This document shows positions 1-8,595 of a stretch of 64,000 nucleotides of DNA, one piece after another. Under the pieces are notes generated by a model. It ran no database searches. It was not told the origin of the DNA and saw only the letters and a list, made by a program, of their open reading frames with translations. The stretch's first letter is position 1. Each line of letters begins with the position of its first letter. Both the position numbers and the translations under genes were made by a program. This DNA is from Chryseobacterium pennae (GTDB lineage: Bacteria > Bacteroidota > Bacteroidia > Flavobacteriales > Weeksellaceae), in NCBI RefSeq assembly GCF_003385515.1, contig NZ_QNVT01000008.1, positions 124,001-188,000 of the forward strand, read 5' to 3'.

Positions 1-84
1 AAACAATATGCCCTGTACAATAAAACCATTGAAGTCATAAAAACAGATACGGAATTTATCGTAAAACTTACGTTTTTGGATTAA
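1..84 (+). CDS. 3' end of an unidentified gene, possibly a LytS-type sensor kinase
   Basis: Frame 1 is open from the window edge to a TAA at 82-84 and gives 27 residues ending LTFLD. The piece (LYNKTIEVIKT...FIVKLTF) resembles the last strands of the ATPase domain in Bacteroidota LytS-like histidine kinases, where a similar 'LY...I.V....FIV.L' ending is common. This is resemblance over a very short stretch, so the function is a guess; that a coding end is present is more secure, because the frame is open and an ordinary intergenic gap follows. Confidence 0.4.
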   Translation, partial: KQYALYNKTIEVIKTDTEFIVKLTFLD

Positions 85-281
85 CAGTGGGTTGACTGCT
101 TTTTATTCATAAGCATAAAGCTTATGCAATACATATTCTTTTGTGAAATTTTGATTCACTGAATAACACATTTCATCATATTGATTCTGAAGTTGATCGG
201 AAAAAGCTTCATATAAGTGTTTCCAACCTGCAATTTTGCATCACAATAATTTCAGTTTATTCATCAAAATTTTTTTTCACA

Positions 282-896
282 ATGAAAAAGCAGGCAATTT
301 TATCAATTTTTGCTACGGGAACACTTCTTATGGGTACAGTTTCAGTAAAGGCCCAGAAAAAAATGTCTTTAGGACTTAAAGGTGGAGTCAATTCAACCTT
401 TTATAAATATGATTCAGAGAGTCAGTATTCAAAAAGCTCGCCGGAACTCGGAGGTTCTGTGGGAGGATTTCTCAAGTACGATTTTGGCAGCTGGTTTGCC
501 CTTCAGTCTGATCTGATGCTGCATTACAGAAATTCTGAAATGGAAAATAAGTTCACTGCCGAGACATCCAAATTAGAATCCTATGATCTGGAACTTCCTG
601 TTTATGGTATTTTTCAGTATAAGCTGGGAACAGGTAAATTGTTTTTCGGGATTGGACCTTATCTGGGATATGGAATAAACGCTAAAATGGATGATATGGA
701 TATGTACAGCAAGGATGCAGAAGGTAAATCATCATTGAAACAGCTTAATTATGGTGCTGCCGCTATGTTTGGCTATGATTTCGGACACTTTCAGATCAGT
801 GCTTCCTATATATCACAATACGGAATAGGATCTATGAGTAGTATTTCTGCCTTAAAGCGCCAGTCTTTCGGATTGGAAATCGGATACAGCCTGTAA
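282..896 (+). CDS. Outer-membrane beta-barrel protein, PorT-like
   Basis: 204 residues with a Sec signal peptide (MKKQ, hydrophobic core, cleavage after VKAQ near residue 25). The mature part starts MSLGLKGGVN and alternates aromatic and glycine residues (GGSVGGFLKYDF, FFGIGPYLGYG, YGAAAMFGYDFG) and ends with a strand finishing in a hydrophobic residue (SFGLEIGYSL), which is the pattern of small outer-membrane barrels of the PorT/OmpX-like family in Bacteroidota. It probably sits in the outer membrane; no ligand or specific role can be read. It is monocistronic in appearance, with a hairpin downstream at 916-958. Confidence 0.75.
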   Translation: MKKQAILSIFATGTLLMGTVSVKAQKKMSLGLKGGVNSTFYKYDSESQYSKSSPELGGSVGGFLKYDFGSWFALQSDLMLHYRNSEMENKFTAETSKLESYDLELPVYGIFQYKLGTGKLFFGIGPYLGYGINAKMDDMDMYSKDAEGKSSLKQLNYGAAAMFGYDFGHFQISASYISQYGIGSMSSISALKRQSFGLEIGYSL

Positions 897-915
897 GTTT
901 CATAAATCCAGTCAT

Positions 916-958
916 ATTTGTAGGGAATAAAAGATATTATACTTGATTTCCTACAAAT
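916..958 (+). terminator. Hairpin after the barrel-protein gene
   Basis: Arms 916-927 (ATTTGTAGGGAA) and 947-958 (TTTCCTACAAAT) pair over 12 positions with one G-T wobble around a 19-base loop. It lies 19 bases after the stop at 896 and before the next start at 1005. There is no T tract behind it, so terminator function is plausible but unproven. A CATATTTG box (913-920) overlaps the left arm. Confidence 0.45.
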
Positions 959-1004
959 AGTTATTCATTTCATTGAGTACTTTTTAATCAAACAATTTAA
1001 CAAA

Positions 1005-2114
1005 ATGAAGAAAATCATTCTATCGCTGATAGCAATTTTGCTAGTTTCAACTTCAGCTTTTGCACAGGATATTCAACTCAACAGACCCCAGGAGCCTCTG
1101 AAACCCTATTCTTATTATTCAGAAGATATTACTTTTAAAAATAAACAGGCCAATATATATCTGGCCGGAACTTTAACGCTTCCCAGCAGGGAAGGGGTTT
1201 TCCCCGCTGTTATTTTAATAAGTGGGAGTGGACCTCAGAACAGGAATGAGGAGCTGGCAGGACATAAACCTTTTCTTGTATTGTCAGATTATCTTACCAA
1301 AAACGGATTTGCTGTTCTTCGGTATGATGACAGGGGAACAGCTCTGTCTCAAGGGGATTTCAAAAGGGCAACCTCTGTAGATTTAGCAACTGATGTGGAA
1401 AGTGCAGTTGCTTATTTAAAAACAAGAAAGGAAATCAATCCTGCAAAAATCGGGTTGATAGGACATAGTGAAGGAGGGCTGCTTGCTCCTCAGGTGGCTG
1501 TAAAATCAAGAGATGTTGCGTTTATTGTAATGCTTGGAGGCCCAGGAATTCCGGGAGACGAAATACTTTTAATCCAGCAAAGACTGATTGCAGAAGCATC
1601 CGGAACCAACGAAGAAGAAATAAAGGGGGCAGAGATGATCAATAGAAAAATATTTAATCTTGTTAAGAAATCCTCTGATATAGGGCAGTTAAAAAAAGAC
1701 CTCAGAAGCAGCTTAAAAAAAATCTTAACTGAAAATCCGGATCTTAAAAGAGCTGGTGATACGACGGATGATGAATTCATCAACTTACAGATTGATACCT
1801 ATGCGACTCCATGGATGCAGTATTTTATCAAATATAATCCTGTGTCCACATTGAAGAAAGTGAAAATTCCGGTTTTAGCCCTTAACGGTGAAAAAGATCT
1901 GCAGATCACTCCAAAGGAGAATTTAAAGGCCATAAAAAAAGCATTAGGAAAGGCTAAAAACAAACATGTAACGATAAAAGAATTACCGGGACTCAACCAT
2001 TTGTTTCAGGAATCTGATACGGGAGCACCTCAGGAATACCAACGTATTGAGCAGACTTATTCACCAACTGTTTTGAAAGAAGTATCGGATTGGTTACATT
2101 TACAGATAAAGTAA
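1005..2114 (+). CDS. Secreted alpha/beta hydrolase (dienelactone-hydrolase/S9-like)
   Basis: 369 residues. A signal peptide (MKKIILSLIA...AFAQ, cleavage near residue 21) sends it to the periplasm or outside. The fold markers are in order: oxyanion-type GSGPQNRNEE near residue 74, YDDRG at 107-111, the nucleophile elbow GHSEGG with Ser155, a cap region rich in Lys and Glu at about 190-260, an acid in NGEKD (about 295) and the catalytic His in LNHLFQ near 332. Bacteroidota proteins of this kind are annotated as S9-like peptidases or esterases; the substrate is unknown. The gene ends 45 bases before the next, so the two may be co-transcribed. Confidence 0.8.
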   Translation: MKKIILSLIAILLVSTSAFAQDIQLNRPQEPLKPYSYYSEDITFKNKQANIYLAGTLTLPSREGVFPAVILISGSGPQNRNEELAGHKPFLVLSDYLTKNGFAVLRYDDRGTALSQGDFKRATSVDLATDVESAVAYLKTRKEINPAKIGLIGHSEGGLLAPQVAVKSRDVAFIVMLGGPGIPGDEILLIQQRLIAEASGTNEEEIKGAEMINRKIFNLVKKSSDIGQLKKDLRSSLKKILTENPDLKRAGDTTDDEFINLQIDTYATPWMQYFIKYNPVSTLKKVKIPVLALNGEKDLQITPKENLKAIKKALGKAKNKHVTIKELPGLNHLFQESDTGAPQEYQRIEQTYSPTVLKEVSDWLHLQIK

Positions 2115-2159
2115 AGGATAAAAAGAAATCATATATTAAAAACACCGAAAAATAAAAAT

Positions 2160-3146
2160 ATGAACAAAAATAAGATAGATTTAGGCTTTTTTCCAACACC
2201 ATTTCAAAAGCTGGAAAACCTGTCAAAGTTGTATCCTGATTACAGTATTTATATAAAAAGAGATGATAACACCGGATTGGCTTCAGGTGGAAATAAAACC
2301 AGAAAATTAGAGTTCTTAATACAACAGGCATTGGAGGAAGGCTGTGATACCGTAATCACTGCGGGAGCACAGCAATCCAACCATTGCAGGCAGACAGCGG
2401 CAGCCTGTGCTAAAATGGGACTGCAATGTCATCTGCTTCTGGGCGGTGACCAGCCTGATACCTATGATGGAAATCTGCTGCTATCTTCATTGCTTGGAGC
2501 AGCCATACATTTTACAGGTAAAAACAGGAAAGGAGAAGACATAAAGCTTTTAAAAGAAAAACTGGAACGCCAGGGAAATAAATGCTTTATCATTCCCTAT
2601 GGTGGCTCAAATTCCACAGGTGCATTAGGATTTGTACATGCCGTGGAGGAACTGAAACAGCAGCTTGCCGAAAAAGCTATGACAATAGACTATATCTTTT
2701 TTGCTTCAAGTTCTGGCGGAATGCAGGCTGGGCTTACTGCCGGAAAAGCTCTTTATGATATGAATGCAGAACTGATTCCAATCAGTATAGATAAAGACGA
2801 AACCAATGGAGTTTCTCTGGAAGAGGTTGTTTTTGGAATCGTTCAGGAATTAACATCAAAACTTAATATCAGCAAAAAGACTGAGTCATCAGAAATCGTT
2901 CTCAACAGGGATTATGACAGTGCGGGGTATGGTGTGTTAACAGCTAATGAAAGATATGCTATTGATGAACTTGCCAAAAATGAAGGAATTCTTTTAGATC
3001 CCGTTTACACTGGAAGAGCATTCTACGGAATGCTGGATTTTTTGAAAAATAAAAAACTGCCGGCGCAGTCTAATGTTTTATTCTGGCATACAGGTGGGCT
3101 GCCCGCTGTTTTTACATTTGCCAGCGAGCTGAGCAATACACTTTGA
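2160..3146 (+). CDS. D-cysteine desulfhydrase / ACC deaminase-like PLP enzyme
   Basis: 328 residues without a signal peptide, the usual length for this fold-type II PLP family. The N-terminus has the substrate loop LGFFPTPFQKL, KRDDNTG and GGNKTRKLE, where Lys46 should form the Schiff base, followed by TAGAQQSNHCRQTA. The C-terminus has LDPVYTGRAF and FWHTGG, also typical. Known members release pyruvate, ammonia and sulfide from D-cysteine or deaminate 1-aminocyclopropane-1-carboxylate; sequence reading does not separate these, although in Bacteroidota the first is the more common annotation. It lies between a secreted hydrolase and an acetyltransferase. Confidence 0.85.
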   Translation: MNKNKIDLGFFPTPFQKLENLSKLYPDYSIYIKRDDNTGLASGGNKTRKLEFLIQQALEEGCDTVITAGAQQSNHCRQTAAACAKMGLQCHLLLGGDQPDTYDGNLLLSSLLGAAIHFTGKNRKGEDIKLLKEKLERQGNKCFIIPYGGSNSTGALGFVHAVEELKQQLAEKAMTIDYIFFASSSGGMQAGLTAGKALYDMNAELIPISIDKDETNGVSLEEVVFGIVQELTSKLNISKKTESSEIVLNRDYDSAGYGVLTANERYAIDELAKNEGILLDPVYTGRAFYGMLDFLKNKKLPAQSNVLFWHTGGLPAVFTFASELSNTL

Positions 3147-3216
3147 TCAATATAGCAGACTTGCATATTTTATATAGATTTTTATCCGTATAAACCGGAA
3201 ATGAAAAATAAAAGTA

Positions 3217-3687
3217 ATGTCAATAACTTTAAGAGAAATTACTGCAGACAATTATTATGAAGTATGTCTGCTGACCACTAATAAAAGTGGAGTGCCCACG
3301 TTTGATGAGGAATTTTTGTGCAGCAATTCGGTATCTATTGCTGAATCAAAATATTATCCGCTGTTGAACCCGCAGGCTATATACAGCGACCAAACGTTGA
3401 TTGGATTTGTGATGTCCGGACCTTATTTTAGGGATAACGGGAATTTTTGGGTTCTGAGATATATGATAGATCATCAATATCAGGGAAATGGATTTGGGAA
3501 AAAAGGATTTACTGCTTTTATAGAACAGGTAAAAAGAAATGGAAGTATAGAACGGATTTACATTGGGCTAGATCCTGACAATAAACGGGCAATATCCCTT
3601 TATACTTCTGTAGGCTTCGAATTTACAGGTGAACGAAAAGATGGTGAGGATGTATATATCCTGGAACTTATCAAGAATGCTTCATAA
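3217..3687 (+). CDS. GNAT-family N-acetyltransferase
   Basis: 156 residues. The acetyl-CoA loop is visible as HQYQGNGFGKKG (QxxGxG, about residues 89-98), with the following helix IEQVKRNG and the C-terminal strand-helix-strand LDPDNKRAISLYTSVGFEFTGER typical of SpeG/BltD-type spermidine or amino-group acetyltransferases. It is cytoplasmic, and the substrate is unknown. The gene starts 70 bases after the PLP enzyme. The ATG at 3217 is chosen because the upstream ATG at 3201 is out of frame. Confidence 0.8.
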   Translation: MSITLREITADNYYEVCLLTTNKSGVPTFDEEFLCSNSVSIAESKYYPLLNPQAIYSDQTLIGFVMSGPYFRDNGNFWVLRYMIDHQYQGNGFGKKGFTAFIEQVKRNGSIERIYIGLDPDNKRAISLYTSVGFEFTGERKDGEDVYILELIKNAS

Positions 3688-3711
3688 AACGTAATCAGTT
3701 GATTTATAAAA

Positions 3712-4356
3712 ATGAATAAAGAACTCCATGAACTCCTTTATTACTATAATGAGGAAGGATACGAAGGATATGACTTGAGTGAAGTACAGCTGCTTGAAAA
3801 AAAGGATGTTGGCAGGATAGAAAAATTGAAGCTGCTTCTTCATAATGACAATCAATATATTGTGTATCAGGCCATGCTTATTTTACTCGCATGGTCTATA
3901 CCCGAAGGATTTGAAATACTTGATCGGTTTATCAATGAAAAATGGGATGAAAAAGAAAATTTTGAACCCCACAGACTTTATCATGAAGATAACGTATACG
4001 ATGTAATTACCAATGCATTGTACATTGCGACATTCAATGGAAAAAGCGAACAGGAATTATATCCTTATATCAAACAATTCTTGCATAACTATGGAAATAA
4101 GTTCTTTGAATCCAATCTAAAGGATTTTCTGTTGAAGAAAAACTGCAGACCTCTTTTAAAAGAAATAGAACAGGCAATGAAAAGCGCCTTACAAAATCAA
4201 AAATACTATCAGGCCAGTCAGCTGCTTCCTGTCATCGTTCATTATAATCAAAATGCATTTAGTGAATATGTGGATGTTTTTGGTCCTTTAATAAGTGAGG
4301 ATAACAGAATTACATACAATATGGAAGAAGCTGGTAAGATGCAGCAGAAGAATTGA
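3712..4356 (+). CDS. Hypothetical protein, helical, C-terminus apparently frameshifted
   Basis: 214 residues as read, acidic, all-helical in appearance (EVQLLEKKDVGRIEKLKLLL, YQAMLILLAW, helices with paired hydrophobics), suggestive of a HEAT-like array, with no signal peptide. I do not recognise a family. The last ten residues (GKMQQKN) look artificial: one base missing near 4336-4338 would continue the protein as DAAEELNIVRNFE and on to a TAA at 4434-4436, a coherent helix-rich tail of 32 residues. The gene therefore seems to carry a single-base deletion, real or a sequencing error. It sits 24 bases after the acetyltransferase gene. Confidence 0.6.
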   Translation: MNKELHELLYYYNEEGYEGYDLSEVQLLEKKDVGRIEKLKLLLHNDNQYIVYQAMLILLAWSIPEGFEILDRFINEKWDEKENFEPHRLYHEDNVYDVITNALYIATFNGKSEQELYPYIKQFLHNYGNKFFESNLKDFLLKKNCRPLLKEIEQAMKSALQNQKYYQASQLLPVIVHYNQNAFSEYVDVFGPLISEDNRITYNMEEAGKMQQKN

Positions 4357-4436
4357 ATATCGTCCGTAATTTTGAACAGCCTGCAATCAAAAATATAACC
4401 TTGTTTAAAGGGGGTATAAATATTACAGATCAATAA
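4338..4436 (+). pseudogene. Out-of-frame continuation of the preceding hypothetical gene
   Basis: The frame beginning GAT GCA GCA GAA GAA TTG at 4338 is open for 32 codons up to TAA at 4434-4436 and reads DAAEELNIVRNFEQ, then PAIKNITLFKGG, ending NITDQ. Its composition matches the upstream protein much better than the in-frame end does. Restoring one base in 'GGTAA(A)GATGCAGCA' joins both frames into a protein of about 246 residues. Confidence 0.5.
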
Positions 4437-4515
4437 TCAGTTGGCTGTAGTACGATTGGATAAACTTATACTTACAAGGTAAGATGAAAGGGAAAAAGAT
4501 CCCAGATAATTTATA

Positions 4516-4721
4516 ATGGACTTTAATGAAAATTAAAATCCATAGATATTGTGCTTGAAAAAAATGAATATCAAACAATAGTTTTTAGTGACAGCATAAC
4601 CTGGAAAAACCATAGAATGCTGATCTATAAAACTGTCATCATCATTTTTATTGAAATACGCTACCTTTCTTATGAACTGGTGCCAATGAAATCTCCGAAA
4701 TTATGGGATTTCGGAGAATAA
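4516..4721 (+). pseudogene. Possible decayed small reading frame
   Basis: ATG at 4516 reads MDFNEN and stops at once. One base later (from 4533) an open frame without its own ATG runs for 62 codons (LKSIDIVLEKNEYQ..., ...ITWKNHRMLIYKT...) to TAA at 4719. A one-base deletion near 4533 would explain this. No homologue is recognised, and the 3' part overlaps the hairpin at 4692-4717, so it may be chance. It is the only structured content of the 368-base gap 4437-4804. Confidence 0.2.
4692..4717. repeat. Perfect hairpin in the gap before the minus-strand genes
   Basis: Arms TCTCCGAAAT (4692-4701) and ATTTCGGAGA (4708-4717) are perfect inverted repeats with loop TATGGG. The TCTCCGAA/TTCGGAGA ends are the same as in the dispersed hairpin family found at 23079 and 54575, so this may be a diverged half copy. 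It could also serve as a terminator between the converging genes. Confidence 0.5.
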
Positions 4722-4804
4722 TTGAACTTGTAAGAGTATCAAATATCTTCTAAAAGAATTACTGTATAGGCTTACCTGGGTAAAGACTGATTTTTGGTCA
4801 TTGA

Positions 4805-5287
4805 TTATTTTTGTTTCAATGAAAAATTATCCATATAAACTGCCTGATGAATACCGTTCAGTAAAACCTTCAGTCCTAAATGGGTATCTTTTTTTATAGA
4901 AATATTGTATGTTTTTTTATCTCCCGTTATCTTTGAAGGTTTAGCGATTGAAACATACGATTTTGTGTCGGACGTATTGTCTACTGAGAAAATTTCCAGT
5001 GTGGTTTCTCCTCCATTATCCGAAAGATCCAGGGTAAGAATATAGTTTCCAGCTTTAATTTTTGGAGTCACTAAATACATATTTTCTCCCGGGTTGTTCA
5101 TAGAATAAAAGATGATTTTTTTATCACTGGCATACAGCATTGCCTGTCCTGATTGGGCAGTCCAGCACTTGTTAATATCTTTCCAAGTATCAAAATTTTC
5201 GTTGATTGCGGTTTCTGTTTTACACTGTGCTTTTACTGTTAGAAGCCCTCCCATAGTTATTAGCCCTGCTAATACGATTCTTTTCAT
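4805..5287 (-). CDS. Secreted protein with a jelly-roll-like domain
   Basis: 160 residues. The signal peptide MKRIVLAGLI...TVKAQ ends near residue 20. The mature part starts with NENFDTW and has the pattern 'W...SG.AMLY...P..NMYLVTPKIKAGNYILTLDLS', which resembles choice-of-anchor or cleaved-adhesin beta-sandwich domains common in secreted Bacteroidota proteins. There is no catalytic motif and no C-terminal T9SS sorting tail, because the protein stops right after the domain (DNFSLKQK). The role is unknown. It stands alone upstream of a minus-strand acetyltransferase pair. Confidence 0.6.
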   Translation of the reverse strand: MKRIVLAGLITMGGLLTVKAQCKTETAINENFDTWKDINKCWTAQSGQAMLYASDKKIIFYSMNNPGENMYLVTPKIKAGNYILTLDLSDNGGETTLEIFSVDNTSDTKSYVSIAKPSKITGDKKTYNISIKKDTHLGLKVLLNGIHQAVYMDNFSLKQK

Positions 5288-5425
5288 ATGTTATTTTTAT
5301 TTATTTTATGTAAAAATAAGCAAAAAAGATTACCCATGAAATATCGGGTCCAATAGAGTATAAGAAAATTTTAAAAAACGAAGAGAAGGAAGTTGGGGAA
5401 AGAATTGTAGAATCTCCATTTTGAA

Positions 5426-5914
5426 TTAATGCTCAAGCCTGAAAATAAATTCTTCAATCTCTGCTTGTCTGGCATTGGCAAAGCCTTTATCAGTACCAAT
5501 TCTGGTGAATCCGCAGTTTTCCAGAACCTTTTGTGAACCAAGGTTGTCAAAAGCAACACGTCCAAAAATTGGTCTGGCTGTTTCAATGGTGAGAAAATTT
5601 TTCAATGCTGTTGTGGCAATGCCCTTTCCCCAGAACTCTTTATCAATCCAATAGGTGAGTTCAGTATCGTCCTCCATGATAAATTTTGCAATACTTCCGG
5701 CGATAACAGAGTCAATCATAATAGTTTGGTTATTCACAGTGGGATCATTCAGTAACCGTGTATATTTAGCAAGATATGCTTCTTTATTGGTAGAATCCTG
5801 TGATGTAAATGCAGCGAGGTGCCTGGCTTCCTGATCAAGCTGAAACTGGAAAAGAATATCCAAATCAGCAACTGTTGTGGGTCTGAGTTCTATTTTATGG
5901 GTATGATCATCCAT
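5426..5914 (-). CDS. GNAT-family N-acetyltransferase (RimJ-like)
   Basis: 162 residues beginning IELRPTTVADLDILFQFQ, the usual first strand and helix of RimJ/RimL-type acetyltransferases. TYWIDKEFWGKGIATTALKNFL holds the CoA loop (FWGKGIAT), and the end VAFDNLGSQKVLENCGFTRIG is the conserved beta-alpha-beta closing motif. It is cytoplasmic, with the acceptor unknown; RimJ-like proteins act on amino groups of proteins or small molecules. Confidence 0.8.
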   Translation of the reverse strand: MDDHTHKIELRPTTVADLDILFQFQLDQEARHLAAFTSQDSTNKEAYLAKYTRLLNDPTVNNQTIMIDSVIAGSIAKFIMEDDTELTYWIDKEFWGKGIATTALKNFLTIETARPIFGRVAFDNLGSQKVLENCGFTRIGTDKGFANARQAEIEEFIFRLEH

Positions 5915-6012
5915 TTTGAGTGATTTGTTGATTAATTTTCAAATATAATTAAATATTGTAGTCAAAAATCAAGTTTATGGTGTGGGAATGACAGAATGAT
6001 TAAGTAAATGTG

Positions 6013-6465
6013 CTAGGGAACAAGCACTTCCATGATCATGATGTATTTATCAATTCCTTTACTAAATCCATCCGGAACAATCTCTACCGTTTTGAATCCG
6101 TTCTTTTTATAAAACTCAGCGGTATGCTGTGAGGTTTCAATTTTGTAAGGCAGGGAAGGGAAGGTCTTTTTTAACAAATCAATCCGATATTGAGTGAGGG
6201 CTTTTCCTATTCTTTTTCCATGATAGTCGGCATGAACCATGCCCCAAGATAATCCAGCCACATTATTCTTTGTATCTAAAAAAAATCCACCACATGCTAC
6301 TACCTGACCATCCATTTTAACTACGAAATAGTTCTCTTCAGTATATTGATCTAAAAAGTCTTCAAAGAAAGGTAATTCTTCAATAGCAAAAAACTTAGGT
6401 AAATTACTTTTGAAAATTTTGATACAGTCTTCTCTGAAAATTTTTGTGTAATTGATGATTTTCAT
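6013..6465 (-). CDS. GNAT-family N-acetyltransferase
   Basis: 150 residues. FFLDTKNNVAGLSWGMVHADYHGKRIGKALTQYRI contains the central strand and CoA-binding loop (YHGKRIGKAL), followed by IETSQHTAEFYKKNGFKTVE, the typical closing segment. It is shorter than and not closely related to the neighbouring acetyltransferase at 5426-5914. The substrate is unknown. A gap of about 98 bases separates the two genes. Confidence 0.78.
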   Translation of the reverse strand: MKIINYTKIFREDCIKIFKSNLPKFFAIEELPFFEDFLDQYTEENYFVVKMDGQVVACGGFFLDTKNNVAGLSWGMVHADYHGKRIGKALTQYRIDLLKKTFPSLPYKIETSQHTAEFYKKNGFKTVEIVPDGFSKGIDKYIMIMEVLVP

Positions 6466-6514
6466 AAGTATTGGTTGTGGGTTATCTTTGATGATTTAAA
6501 TTGGAAAAGATTTA

Positions 6515-7579
6515 TTACTCTTTACCTTTAATCTCCGGAAGTTTAATTTCTTTATTGTAAAGCAGATAGACTACATTTTTTATGAAATCCTCTTTTTTTA
6601 TCCGTTCTCCGTTAGTTGCATAAGCAATGGATATATCTGACTCTTTATTATAGATGATAAGAGCGTGCGATCCTAAGGTATCTCCGCCATGCCCATAAAA
6701 TATAAGATGATCAAAATCCCAGATAGCCATCCCTCTTCCCCAGTCTTCTTTTCCTAATACAGGTTCCATAAGCTTTAGAGTTTCTTTTTTTAAAATCTTG
6801 TTATGAAATAAGCTATTGATGAAAATATTCAGAACATAGGGAGTCGCAGAGATATCGCCTACCCCAATTACATTGAGGAAATCTATTTCTTCATTAAGAA
6901 CTTTCCAGGAATCCTTTTCAAACCGGTAGGGCAGAAATACATTTTTTTGATCAGGCACGAAAGACGCCAGATTTTTTAGGTTCAGAGGTTTTATGATTTC
7001 AGAATAAAGTATTTCGTGAAAAGGTTTTTGATGTTTTTTTTCAAGAATTTTTGTCAGAAGATAGTATGCAGAATTTGAATATGCTACCTTTTCACCCGGT
7101 TCAAAGCTTTTCCCCTGTTGAATGATCAGATCCATAATTTCCCGGTCACTTGCTTTCCCAGTCACCCATACTTCACCCTCTTTTACCACATAACTTCCCA
7201 ATCCGCTGGTATGCTCCAATAGATTTTTAATGACTATTGTATTGGAATTGGGGATTTCCGGATAAAATGCTGAAAGCTTATCGTTTAAATGGAGTTTATT
7301 TTCTTCAATCAATTTAAAAATTAAAACAGCGGTCATCATTTTGGTTACAGAACCCACCTGATATCTGGTGTTTTGATCATAAATTAGTTCAGGAATGTTT
7401 TTTTGCCCAAAATTTTTAGCATAGACTTCCTTCCCGTTTTTAAAAACCGACAGCCTTCCAACTCCCAGATTATTATTTTCAATATAACTAAAGTAATTAT
7501 CCAATTTTTCAGTAGGAATGGTTTGTGAAAAAAAATAACCGGAAATAAGAAGAAGTAAGCATATCAATTGTTTTTTCAT
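6515..7579 (-). CDS. Serine hydrolase, class C beta-lactamase-like, exported
   Basis: 354 residues when started at the ATG whose complement is 7577-7579, which gives a proper signal peptide MKKQLICLLLLISGYFFSQ; the frame is open 14 codons further upstream without a signal. Catalytic motifs: SVTK (Ser77-Lys80), YSN in VAYSNSAYYLL, and HGG in FYGHGGDTLG. These are the three boxes of the beta-lactamase/D-Ala-D-Ala carboxypeptidase/esterase superfamily. It probably acts in the periplasm on peptides or esters; nothing ties it to antibiotic resistance. It is one of seven such genes in the window. Confidence 0.82.
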   Translation of the reverse strand: MKKQLICLLLLISGYFFSQTIPTEKLDNYFSYIENNNLGVGRLSVFKNGKEVYAKNFGQKNIPELIYDQNTRYQVGSVTKMMTAVLIFKLIEENKLHLNDKLSAFYPEIPNSNTIVIKNLLEHTSGLGSYVVKEGEVWVTGKASDREIMDLIIQQGKSFEPGEKVAYSNSAYYLLTKILEKKHQKPFHEILYSEIIKPLNLKNLASFVPDQKNVFLPYRFEKDSWKVLNEEIDFLNVIGVGDISATPYVLNIFINSLFHNKILKKETLKLMEPVLGKEDWGRGMAIWDFDHLIFYGHGGDTLGSHALIIYNKESDISIAYATNGERIKKEDFIKNVVYLLYNKEIKLPEIKGKE

Positions 7580-7771
7580 GAGTAATAGTTTTATTATGTG
7601 TCTATATAACAGTCTTGCCATTAAAGATATTACATCTTAGAATATATTGCAGTACATTGTGAAAAATCTTTGCGAAGAATATTTAGGAGACAAAATGTTG
7701 ATCCCAGACAATGAACAGATACAACAGGAAGTTTATGTTTATTATTCATATTGAATAAATAATGTAAGGTC

Positions 7772-7818
7772 TGCGTAAAGAGGCTTTGGATAGCACCCTT
7801 GACAAGGATCAGGGATAG
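7772..7818 (+). repeat. Dispersed repeat, copy 1 (lacks left palindrome arm)
   Basis: TGCGTAAAGAGGCTTTG (from 7772) followed by CCTTGACAAGGATCAGGGAT (to 7816) is repeated, with few changes, at 26088-26153. The second copy has an extra arm that makes a 33-base palindrome. The element lies in the 275-base gap between the serine hydrolase and the response regulator. Confidence 0.55.
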
Positions 7819-7896
7819 AAACTTCTGAGAACTGGTTTTTGCAGAGTAATAATTGTTGATTCAATATGGAATAGTTGATTATTAAGTTTTTTGAAA

Positions 7897-8595
7897 TTAT
7901 ATAGTTTTATTTTTCAGTTCTTTATATTTTGATCTCCCTACAGGCAATACTTCACCTGTTTTAAGCAATACACTATAACGAGTTCCGGTATTCACGAGCA
8001 TTTTTTCAACCTGCAGAAAGTTCACCAAATAGGACTTATGAATCCGCTCAAATTGATCAGGAAGAAGCTGGTCTAATAATTCAAGGGATTTATCATGCAG
8101 TTCAGTCCGCCCATTATAAAGATGCAGTTCAGTATATATTCCGGCACCTTTGATATAAATTACTTCTGCAATATTGATGAGGCGTACCTGTCCGGCCTTT
8201 TTTACAGCCAGGTATTTAATCTCTTCTTCAGCCTTTACAGCAGGACTTACAAACCGGGTCAAAGCCTTAAAAAATCTTTCCTGATCAAAAGGTTTTGGAA
8301 CAAAATCCAGTACACCATATGCAAATGCAGTGATTGCTTTATCAATATTGGCTGAAACAATAATTGTATGAAAAGCTGCTGCTACCATATGTTCCAATAT
8401 TTCAAACCCGTTATCTCCATTGAGATTAAGATCCAGCAACAGAAGATCAGGAGGCTGATTTGCCATTTGATCAAGACCTTTCTGCAAAGAATCACAAATT
8501 GTAATCTCAATAGATGTACTGGCAAAAAAATCAATTGTCATCCGTTCAATACGGCGGGCAATTCTTGCTTCGTCTTCTATAATCAGTATATTCAT
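7897..8595 (-). CDS. LytTR-type response regulator
   Basis: 232 residues started at the ATG (complement of 8593-8595), MNILIIEDEARIA; the open frame extends ten codons further but would spoil the receiver start. The receiver domain has acidic Glu7/Asp8, phospho-acceptor Asp55 in LLLLDLNLNG and the lysine in FVPKPFDQ near residue 105. The C-terminal half is a LytTR DNA-binding domain (EVIYIKGAGIYTELHL, ERIHKSYLVNF, LPVGRSKYKEL). It should be phosphorylated by the kinase whose gene ends on the same base: the kinase stop TAA and this ATG share base 8595, implying translational coupling. Confidence 0.92.
   Translation of the reverse strand: MNILIIEDEARIARRIERMTIDFFASTSIEITICDSLQKGLDQMANQPPDLLLLDLNLNGDNGFEILEHMVAAAFHTIIVSANIDKAITAFAYGVLDFVPKPFDQERFFKALTRFVSPAVKAEEEIKYLAVKKAGQVRLINIAEVIYIKGAGIYTELHLYNGRTELHDKSLELLDQLLPDQFERIHKSYLVNFLQVEKMLVNTGTRYSVLLKTGEVLPVGRSKYKELKNKTI

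Noticed and set aside
1490..2331. Open frames on the minus strand under the alpha/beta hydrolase and PLP-enzyme genes
   Set aside because: They lie opposite genes with complete family motifs, have no start context and low-quality composition; they are antisense shadows.
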